Positions 55,261-64,000 of a DNA stretch of 64,000 bases are shown here, one piece after another. Source of the DNA: Rheum nobile (lineage: Eukaryota > Streptophyta > Magnoliopsida > Caryophyllales > Polygonaceae); the NCBI GenBank assembly GCA_027886185.1, contig WOAB01000214.1, positions 62,001 through 126,000 on the forward strand, read 5' to 3'. Positions within the stretch are counted from its first letter, which is position 1, and each line of letters begins with the position of its first letter. Both the position numbers and the translations under genes were made by a program. The notes beneath the pieces were generated by a model. It had not been told where the DNA came from. It did not search any database and was given only the letters and a program-made list of their open reading frames with translations.

Positions 55261-57086
55261 AGATATATGAATAAGAGGATGACAAGAGAGAGAGAGGGTA
55301 TGGATGGATGGATGGGTCGATCAAGTGCGCATGGTTGATTTGGACGGCGTGACACTCCGTTTTTTCACGCCACCGTCTCTCTCTCTCTCCTCCTTAATTA
55401 TATATATCTTATTCACAACTAATTTAACCCAAACATCCATCAAATTAGGTTCTCACTATCATTAAACCTTATTAATGGTTCGATTACTCCGGATTCGTGT
55501 ATGAAGACATTGATGTTTAGAGAGGTTTACCACTTTGTGTACCAACAGTATCCCGGTCTAGGCGTAGAGCGGCTTTGGCCGATCGAACCAGACGATTAAG
55601 ACAAAAAAAATATCTTATTAATGGTTTATTCAAGAATTCAAATTTGAAATTTTGTTTGTCCTTGACTTTTTATTAGAAAAAAAATTAATAAAATGGCATT
55701 TCCATATAGGCTATGTTTGGCACAAAGTTTATAAACACTTTATAAGAAAATAAGTGTTTTTTTCAACCTTGTATAAACTCTCATGTCTCACAAATTTCAA
55801 ATTTCAAAAACCAATTTTTTACAAAAAAAAAAATACACATTATGAACAATAAACATCTTGTACCAAGCAAACCCATAAATTAAACATGAAAACGTCATGA
55901 GAAGTTAGACTTGGTTTATTTGCCCTAGTCAGGAAAAACCTACAATGAAGGGCACGCGCGCTCGATAGGACGCGTAGTGAACTGAGGTAAGACTTAAACA
56001 TGAGACCTAGCTAATGCATGCTCTCCCCTCAACTTACAATCAACATAAATGTCACCCCTGACCCCTAGGAGCAACGTTTGAGTTTGTTAACCATAAATAA
56101 GCCTCGAGTCCGGCCGATCGAGTCTTATCGATCAATGAAGAATCCTTCAAACATATATATGAGAATCATTTTTATCCTCTGATTAAGCTATTCAGTACTC
56201 TCTCGGTTCGGACAGAATTCTTACGTACTTGTTAAGTACTCTCTTGGTTCGAATAAGTTAAGATTGTCATTTTAATTCATAATTTTTATTAAACTTTTTT
56301 TGTCATTTTAAGGGTTTAGCTAAAAAAAATTTGATGAGTTATGAAATTTGTTATATAAAAAATACACTGTTTACTTTTTTCATACAAATTTTATTTATTG
56401 ATTGGGTAAAAATGAGGTGAATTATTAATTAATTATAAATATTAGAAAAAGCTTATATGAATACAAGGTAATTATTACATTTATTAAAAGCTGTGACAAT
56501 GTCCAAAATGACATTCTTTACTAAACGGATGGAATATTCATGATTAGTGAAAGGTTTTTTTTTAACGTAACACACTCATTTTTAGCAATAAACTTTTTTG
56601 TCACTAGTTTAATTATTTCTGTTAAGGATTTATCCATTTTCTTTTAAAAAATATTTTGAAGATAATTTTCTATTTTAATTTTTTAGCATGTGCCCATAGA
56701 CACACATTAGAAAAACTAGTCTTGAAATACATCAACTTTCCTAACTTATAATGCCCTAGAACATAAACTAAAAATATTTTTTGTAACTATATATATCAAA
56801 TACAAATAATAAAATGATATTTATCATTAATACTACATTACTATGTACGTAATATACACTTTAAGCAAATTGTTGTGGACATATGTCCGTGAGGACCCAA
56901 TTATCAAGCCTAACACTATAACACATAAGCTTAACGTGATTCATACTAAAATTAATTAATTGACAATATAAAAAGTAGCTCATAAATCTATATATATACT
57001 AGTATATATTTTTCATTATTCCGATGTGAAATTATTGTTTTTTTGAATTTTGTAAGTATTATATTAGGAGAGGGAAAAAGGATGTA
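55261..57086. other. NAC upstream intergenic DNA
   Basis: AT-rich DNA with GA/CT-rich tracts (55285-55298, 55376-55392) and no ORF. It contains no clear transposon end. It is the likely distal promoter region, bounded by element L at 57092. Confidence 0.45.
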
Positions 57087-57091
57087 CAACC

Positions 57092-57918
57092 TGTTGAATC
57101 GTTAGTATGTTAAACAGGAAACGATGAGACTGTTTCCTGAGCAGCGGAAATAAACACAGATTCAAAGTAACAATAAAGTTCTCAAACGTATACTTGTATT
57201 ATTAAGAATTGTACAATCTCACAAGTCTTCTCTCCACCTATACCCTAGGTTACAAGACTTTGAGTACAATCAACTCTAAACAACACAAGAACAAAAACAA
57301 AACCCAAAGCAAGAACTACCCGTACCTTGCCTTAGCTTTTCCAATCTCAGTTCACAAGAGTTCCTTCGAATGCTCGATGACAGATAGCTGAGATGTCTTT
57401 CCCCAAGACAGTTCTCATCTATATATAGTGTCTAACAAAGATCCTATTTCCAAATATCTAACAATAGTCATATATGGTAACTATGAATAACTACGTTTCC
57501 AAATAAACACTAAAGCTGATAAACACATAGTTTCTTTGTATACATTTTCCTAAGACTCAATATCTTCTTCTTCGTCTCCAAGTAAAACTCGAAATCTTGT
57601 TTCCTTGTATAACCGAGTCGATCTGGGAACAGCTGGAACTTCTCTGCAATCCGTATTGTTCCTTAGACACGGTGTTTCCATAATTAGAACTTTCCTTGTA
57701 AAGAAGTCGCGTGCTATCATATTTCCAAGTTGTTTGCATAGGAATTGTTCCTTGTTTCCACAACGTTCCATTGTGCTTCTCTGTTTTCTATTCTTCACTG
57801 TTTTCCATTGTTCCTTTATCCTTTCATAAAACCTGAAACTCATAGGAACAACAAGAAAACGTAAAACCCAATGGTATTTATCATCATCAAAACCAGAGGG
57901 AACGTCAAGGTTCCAACA
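57092..57918 (-). repeat. Element L 3' LTR
   Basis: The LTR is 827 bp, equal in length to the 5' LTR. A purine-rich AAAAATGGAGAAAT lies against it on the internal side (57919-57932 on the minus strand). Confidence 0.93.
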
Positions 57919-58429
57919 ATTTCTCCATTTTTGGTAATGACAAACTCATTCAAAAATTGTTCGATCAAAAGCAGTAATAAGCAAGATAATATTGATCAAC
58001 ATGTATCTCAGTTTAAATGTATAAGCAAAATTTTATGTCAAATGAATAATTGCAATTCATACCTTCAAGTTGTATCATCGTTCCCCCTTAGCACTGGCAT
58101 TGTCTAGAAATTCTCAAAGAATTAGGAACAATCAGTTGTTACCTCTCTAACTGAGTTATCGCACAATTTCCACACTTCCCCCTTTTGGCATCATCAAATG
58201 ACCAAAAAGAAACAGTGGAACAACATATCTAAGCAACAGTTACCAGCAAAGAAAAGTTCATTTCAGTTGCATGGAATTGATTACAAAAACCAAAAGACAA
58301 CTAGGCAAACAAGCACAAAAAAAATCAAAATGCAGACATTTAAACAAGATAACATATGAGAAAGCAAAGAGAAGAGGGTAAGACGGGCTGGATAGAAAAG
58401 GTGTCCACTCAAGACTCAGAATCCTCTTT

Positions 58430-58690
58430 CTAGGCCTTGTCCTTGTTGAGAAAATACTCAAGAAGCAGTGAAAGGATGTTCTTGATCTCACGCAACTCAG
58501 TCAACATCTGACTTTGCTCAGAAGCACCTTTAGATGTTCCATCTCCAGCTTCTCGCTTCAAAATATCAGACACGGGCAGAGTTCCCTTGTCGTCGCCTTG
58601 AAACTTCATTTTGTTTACATTCACCATATCCAGTTCGGTGACCATAGGAACTTCGTCTTCTTCTTTATAGACCTTCTTTTTCTTTTCTTT
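58430..58690 (-). pseudogene. Element L 3' ORF C-terminal remnant
   Basis: A minus-strand frame of 71 codons from 58645, possibly starting further up at about 58690 next to a microsatellite, ends at 58430. The end, LTELREIKNILSLLLEYFL, looks like a short coiled coil. SIRE-type elements often carry an extra ORF after pol, so this may be its end. The upstream part has been replaced by the CT-rich repeat. Confidence 0.45.
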
Positions 58691-58715
58691 TCTTTTCTTT
58701 TCTTTTCTTTTCTTT

Positions 58716-58774
<59 letters not shown>
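58676..58774. repeat. (TTTTC)n then (TTTC)n microsatellite
   Basis: About nine TTTTC units run into about 14 TTTC units. It lies in the 3' region of element L and gives a false frame of Phe-Leu-Ser residues. Confidence 0.95.
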
Positions 58775-58775
<1 letters not shown>

Positions 58776-59426
58776 ATATTCCTCTTTTAATTAACTCTTT
58801 TTGCAACAAAGTAGATGTTCCTCTCTGTAGTTCCATCGGATCAATATTTGATTTCTCCTTCTCAGCGAAGCAACGTTCTTCTGCAATTCTCAACGTTCCT
58901 CTTAACGTTCCCAGCACTGACGTTCTTGTTCACTACTCCCCCTCAGGCCAAGTCCCATCTAGAAGATTCCAAGTTACTTGAGTGGATGGAAAGGCCAGTT
59001 TGGATATTTTATGGGGTTCACACAAAATATCAAAGACATATCCAAACAAAAATAGGTAGAGAACAATGACGATCCAGATAATGATTCCCAGTAAAATGTG
59101 GCAAATAAAGAGAGGTGCATAGGGAACGTTTACCCGGATCCAAGTTTGGGACAACAGTGCAACCAATTATCATTTTGGCTTGTAATGAGGATGCAGATAA
59201 TCAAATCGGTTACTTTAGGCTTGAAAGAAAATATTATCATGTAAAAATGAAGCACATATGATCAAGAATAGATGTTGCAAGAAGTTTTGAACAATTGTAA
59301 CACAAAGCACATAGCAAGAGTAAATAAACAAGTCATTTGCAAATAACATGCCACATAGAAGATGTTCCCTAGTTTATGAATGATCGATCTAGCCAATCAC
59401 TGAGGGAATAGTGGAAGTGGAGTTCC
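58775..59426 (-). other. Element L non-coding 3' region
   Basis: No strong frame lies between the microsatellite and the RNase H. It probably includes the degraded start of the 3' ORF. Confidence 0.4.
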
Positions 59427-60146
59427 TTAGTTTAAAGAGATCATCCCAATGAGCATTCTCAAATACTCAAAGGGTTTTCTATCCAGTGCTTTGGTGAAGA
59501 TATCTGCAACTTGATCTTCTGTCCTGCAATGATCCACTCTAATGAAAATTTTCTCAACATTATCACGAAGAAAATGATGACGAATATCAATATGCTTAGT
59601 ACGTGAGTGATGAACAAGATTTTTGGAAATGTTGATAGCACTAGTATTATCACACATAATGGAAATGGTGCCAAGAGACATACCAAAATCCTCCAATTGT
59701 TGTTTGAGCCATAATACCTGGGCACAACAAGAAGCAGCAGCGACATACTCAGCTTCGACGGTGGAAAGAGCAACAAAATTTTGCTTCTTTGATGCCCAAG
59801 AGACAAGACATGGGCCAAGGAAATGTGTCATCCCTGAAGTGCTTTTGCGATCCACAAGGTGGCCAGCAAAGTCAGCGTCAGTGAAACCCACAAGTTCAAA
59901 CCCACTGTTCCTTGGATACCAAAGACAGAGATTGCCGTTCCCTTTCAAGTATCGCATGATCCTTTTGACCTCAGTTAGGTGTGACTCCTTAGGATTTGCT
60001 TGAAACCTAGCACAAAGGCACACATTGAACATAATATCTGGCCTACTTGCCGTTAGATAGAGTAAGGAACCAATCATTCCTCTATACGTTGTAGCATCCA
60101 CATCTTTGCCATTCAAATTTGCATCAATTGTCTCCAAGGGACACAA
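59427..60146 (-). pseudogene. Element L RNase H (SIRE Copia)
   Basis: The frame is 239 codons: GMIGSLLYLTASRPDI, RIMRYLKGN, GFTDADFAGHLVDRKSTSG (first catalytic Asp), CLVSWASKKQNFVALST, EAEYVAA (Glu) and CDNTSAINISKN (Asp). HSRTKHIDIRHHFLRD and VADIFTKAL follow. Domain order and motifs match the SIRE lineage. It starts abruptly after the RT, which is missing. Confidence 0.9.
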
Positions 60147-60265
60147 TTCTCTTAGATTGTCGTTGAAGTGAGGTGAGGTAATCTCTAGTTCCCTTCATAT
60201 GGCATTAGCATGCGTTATCAATGAATCACCTGTTGTTCCCCCTCACTTCATCCTGCATTTAGAAA

Positions 60266-62205
60266 TTAGTGTTTTGCGACCCAGGCAAGCTTGGCTTTAC
60301 CTGGTCGCTTAGAGACAGAGTGATATTTTCTAGGCTTAGCATGGAACATATCAGGAGATGCATCATAATCATTCAAATCAACATTGTTACTTCTAATGTT
60401 CCTTCGCTGAGTGTGCTCTTCAGTGAACTTTTGTTTCTTAGCACAGTTTTTCACAACATGGCCGTTGTTCCCACAGTGCCAGCAAATCTTATAATAGTCC
60501 CCCAAGGTATACTTACGATTTGGGACAGGCATCCTACGTTGCTTGGCTCTAACTAGGTCAGATGTACTAGGCAAGTTTCCCTTGGATTGGATGAGATACA
60601 TCTTATGGGCAGGTTGACCTTGGTACCATGATTGATTTTCACTCAACCCACTCTCCAAAGTCTTCACACGCTCTTCTAGGTAAGAGTTCCTATCCTTAGT
60701 ACTCTGAAGTTCCCTATCCTTTAGCTCTCTAATTTCAGGTATGGTTAACTCGTGTTCCTCACTCCCTTGTTTCTTTTCTTTGTACCCTAGACCATACTTG
60801 GGCTCAACAAAGGTAACTTTTTCTTCCCTAAGCTTTTGCTCAACCAGGATAGAGTGGATTTTATCGATCTGAGCTTTCATCTGAGACAGGTCCCTAACGG
60901 TGCTAAAGGAACTATGTTCACTGTGAGTATCATCACTTATAACACAAGGAACAGCAGAGGAACTAGCAATTTTAGATAAAGATTCATTCAATTCAATGCA
61001 TTTTTCCTCAGCATTACTTAGGTCGTTTTGAGTTTTAAGATTCTCATTATACATGCTTTTGATGAGAGAAATCAAGGACTTTTTATCAAAATTGACAAGA
61101 GATTCAAAGAAAGTTTCAGGATCTACCTCTTGTTCTTCACTTGGTGACTTCAAAGTCATCGCACACATTCTGTTGTTCCCCCATGACTCTGGTTCGTCAT
61201 CTTCAGAGTTGGCACAATCATCTCCCCAGACAGCTACGAAAGCCTTATTTTTCTCATTCCCGGAATTTTCACCATTGTTGTCTGAGTTGTTCCCTTTAGG
61301 GCACTTGTTGGCATAGTGACCTTTTTCCTTGCAGTTGAAGCAAGTAATATCCTTGATGTCTCGTTTCTCACCACTGTTCCCATCATTCCTGAATGATCGA
61401 CCTTTGCGATAGAGAGTTCGCATGGCCTTGGTGAGAAGAGCAGTTTCTGGATCTACACCATCCAAGTTGTCGTCTTTGTTGTTCTCTATCATCTCGAAAG
61501 ACTTTTCAACCATCAAGGCAATGCCTTTAGGTTTAACATGTTTGTCTTCTTCATCATACTTCTTAATCTTCCCAAATACTTCATGAAGTGTGAGTTTGAG
61601 AGTGTTAGGATTCTCCTTGAGAATTGCTTTAGTCATCTTATGCCTTGGAGGAAGTCCATCGATAATAATGAAAATTTTCTCCTTGGGGAGGATTTCTTTT
61701 TCATCGACATCATGAGCAGCAAGTCTAGTGGTGATTTCCTCAAATCTGGATTGATAAGAAGAAACAGTGTCACCATCAATCATGACAAAGTTATAGAAGT
61801 CTTTCTTTGCTTGGAAACGATCAAGCTCTCTAAGATCAGAACTTCCCATATACATATGTTCCAAGGCTGCCACATATCCTTTGCAGTGGCACAGGAGTGT
61901 AACTTGGATGCATCTTCAATACTGATTGCGTTGTTGATAAACATCCGAGCCTTAGAATTTTTCTCCATGATTTTAAAATCATCTGGGCTCCAAGGTTTTA
62001 TCCCTTTGATTACATCTTCAGCAACCTTTTCTTCACCAACCTCAATGACTCTCCAGCATTGATAGTCATTACTCTTCAACTAGTCTGTGAAGAGGTCCTT
62101 CCAGTGTTGGAACTTTCCACCAATAGGCAAGAACAGAGGTTTGTTGTTCCCAAGCCCAACTTCATGAGTGGAAGCAATTGTTACCTGTGAATCTGAAAAG
62201 AACAC
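60266..62205 (-). pseudogene. Element L gag (SIRE Copia)
   Basis: The N-terminal part (62205-61780) includes WKDLFTD, then CWRVIEVGEE and PWSPDDFKIMEKNSKAR, with a stop near 62083 and a frameshift near 61860. The main frame (61873-60266, 535 codons) carries DRFQAKKDFYNFVM, DGLPPRHKMTKAIL, a first zinc knuckle CFNCKEKGHYANKC, a long coiled-coil section and a second knuckle CWHCGNNGHVVKNC. It ends in KPGKAKLAWVAKH. Two knuckles and a long coiled coil are typical of SIRE gag. Confidence 0.9.
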
Positions 62206-62237
62206 ACAATCTAGAGCTAACCTGCTCTGATACCAAT
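62206..62237 (-). other. Element L primer-binding site region
   Basis: The plus strand reads GCTCTGATACCAATTG, so the minus strand is a good tRNA-Met primer-binding complement directly beside the LTR start at 62238. Confidence 0.85.
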
Positions 62238-63064
62238 TGTTGAATCGTTAGTATGTTAAACAGGGAACAATGAGACTGTTCCCTGAGCAGCGGAAATAAA
62301 CACAGATTCAAAGTAACAACAAAGTTCCCAAACGTATACTTGTATTATTAATAATTGTACAATCTCACAAGTCTTCTCTCCACCTATACCCTAGGTTACA
62401 AGACTTTGAGTGCAATCAACTCTAAACAACACAACAACAAAAACAAAACCCAAAGCAAGAACTACCCGTACCTTGCCTTAGCTTTTCCGATCTCAGTTCA
62501 CAAGAGTTCCTTCGAATGCTCGATGACAGATAGCTGAGATGTCTTTCCCCAAGACAGTTCTCATCTATATATAGTGTCTAACAAAGATCCTATTTCCAAA
62601 TATCTAACAATAGTCATATATGGTAACTATGAACAACTACGTTTCCAAATAAACACTAAAGCTGGTAAACACATAGTTTCCTTGTATACATTTTCCTAAG
62701 ACTCAATATCTTCTTCTTTGTCTCCAAGTAAAACTCGAAATCTTGTTTCCTTGTATAACCGAGTCAATCTGGGAACAGCTGGAACTTCTCTGCGATCTGT
62801 ATTGTTCCTCAGACACGGTGTTTCCATAATTAGAACTTTCCTTGTAAAGAAGCTGCGTGCTATCAAATTTCCAAGTTGTTTGCATAGGAAACGTTCCTTG
62901 TTTCCACAACGTTCCATTGTGCTTCTCTGTTTTCTCTTCTTCACTGTTTTCCATTGTTCCTTTATCCTTTCATAAAACGTGAAACTCATAGAAACAACAA
63001 GAAAACGTAAAACTCAATGGTGTTTATCATCATCAAAACCAGAGGGAACGTCAAGGTTCCAACA
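62238..63064 (-). repeat. Element L 5' LTR
   Basis: The LTR is 827 bp, TGTTGAATCG...GTTCCAACA, differing from the 3' LTR by scattered substitutions only. Confidence 0.93.
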
Positions 63065-63175
63065 CAACCTTAACATAATTAATGGCCAACCTAAAATAAT
63101 TTAATTTGATTCATATATACAATATATAGTTACTCGAAGTAATTGATAATTAATGGTCAACCTTAACATAATTAA

Positions 63176-64000
63176 TCTACTATATAATAACTAAAGCAGA
63201 ATACATGCTAAGCCACATAGCGCTTCTACAATAAACCAAAAAAATATTTGTCACGTGGCGTCACAATATTAATTTTGACACGTGGCAGTCTGTGGTTTTT
63301 TAGATTTAAATAAAAAATCATAAATTTAGAGTATCCTACAGTTACCTTAAATTAAAGATCATCGGAATAAATTTATATTACTTTACTTCATTAATTAATA
63401 TATTCCCACTTTATTCTCGGTAAGATAATATATGCAGATTTGATATAATATTTTCCTTTGAAAACAAATAAAAAATATATGAAGATATGATAAATACCTA
63501 TTCGGTGTTTCTACTCTCTCTTCATTAATATTCTAACTTATAATGGGTTAAATATGTTATTGATCCTAAATTTTATTATTTAAAAAAGTACTTAACTAAA
63601 CTTGATATCTTACAAATGTTCTCGGATTTTCCACAACTCAATAAATAAGTAGATTTTAATAAAAATTATGACAATGCAGTCATAATTACATAATTGTCTA
63701 AAACAATTGAAAATGACAAAAATTGACTATAAAAACGATATTTAATTTATATTGAAGAATACATATAATTCAATTTTCTATCAAACACATGAAGTGCTTC
63801 GATCCTTTATGTGCATATTATAATATAATATACTTACAGAGTTACAGTAGATCATTGAATATTTACTTTACTTATCTATTTTAACTTTAATATAGGTAAA
63901 AATGTTATCAAATATTTTTCCTTATCTTCAATATGCCACATTGCACCCTCATAATAAAAATATCACATGCTATTTTTTTTAGAATTTCATTTTTTTTTGT
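63176..64000 (+). mobile_element. Probable Helitron 5' end, running off the window
   Basis: ATTAA followed by TCTACTATATAATAACTAAAGC is typical of plant Helitron 5' ends, which begin TC after a host A. CACGTGG-type short motifs follow. The 3' end is not in the window and no protein-coding frame is present, so it is probably non-autonomous. Confidence 0.5.

Larger units (their letters stand above)
57092..63064 (-). mobile_element. Element L: SIRE-type Copia, internal deletion
   Basis: Both LTRs are 827 bp (57092-57918 and 62238-63064), TGTTGAATCG...GGTTCCAACA, flanked by TSD CAACC (57087-57091 and 63065-63069). A tRNA-Met primer-binding complement (CTGATACCAAT) at 62227-62237 gives minus orientation. 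It encodes a long gag and the RNase H end, but protease, integrase and RT are missing between about 60147 and 60265. LTR identity is high by eye, so insertion is fairly recent. Confidence 0.94.

Noticed and set aside
58514..58981. Plus-strand frame rich in Phe, Leu and Ser
   Set aside because: Caused by the (TTTTC)n/(TTTC)n repeat; no family resemblance.

Overview
The window is nuclear DNA from a flowering plant, most likely a eudicot (inferred). The evidence is one intron-containing NAC transcription factor gene together with plant-type repeats: LTR retrotransposons of the Copia Tork and SIRE and Gypsy Tat, Athila and Tekay types, a Cassandra 5S-derived TRIM, L1-type LINEs, Helitron ends and a Mutator-like foldback. 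Apart from the NAC gene I see no host gene, no tRNA gene and no functional rRNA gene.

Layout. 1-2196: AT-rich DNA with degenerate Helitron-like sequence. 2356-3690: 5' part of a minus-strand Copia element. 3690-4621: leader, primer-binding site and LTR of a minus-strand Gypsy-like element. 4642-5054: Cassandra TRIM. 5055-5640: LTR-like fragment. About 5640-9300: degraded LINE. 9700-52204: a 42.5-kb nest of retrotransposons. 52205-57086: the NAC gene on the minus strand and its flanks. 57092-63064: SIRE-type Copia deletion derivative. 63070-64000: AT-rich DNA with a probable Helitron 5' end.

The nest resolves fully by its target-site duplications (TSDs). Element A (Copia/Tork, +, 9700-52204, TSD ATAAT) contains a Mutator-like foldback H, a truncated LINE I, and element B (gag-protease Gypsy, +, 16191-50997, TSD GCAGG/GCTGG). 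Element C (Athila-like, -, 16895-23964, TSD CTATT) sits in B's 5' LTR. Solo LTR D (+, 29893-50936, TSD CTTGG) sits in B's 3' LTR. Element E (Gypsy/Tat, -, 30074-49785, TSD AAGAC) sits in D. Element F (Athila-like, -, 30752-37777, TSD GGCTT) and Tekay remnant G (+, 40598-44077, TSD GATGT) sit in E. The order of insertion is A, B, D, E, then F and G.

The host gene at 52650-54224 is a three-exon NAC gene of 327 codons, closely resembling VND7/NAC030, the regulator of xylem vessel differentiation. Its second intron has a GC donor. The nest ends 445 bp beyond its stop codon.

Most unusual observations: (1) the Athila-like elements C and F and the related solo LTR D carry short GC-rich hairpins with a constant core and flanks that change but stay complementary; in C and F they recur in the LTRs, in the gag-protease linker and in the 3' UTR; (2) C and F have gag-protease reading frames of nearly equal length (913 and 914 codons) with a shared basic tail and no reverse transcriptase or integrase; (3) B encodes gag and protease followed by about 360 codons I cannot assign; (4) E carries a spliced-looking antisense ORF beside its 3' LTR. 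These are retroelement features; I found no gene cluster that I would call a new cellular system.
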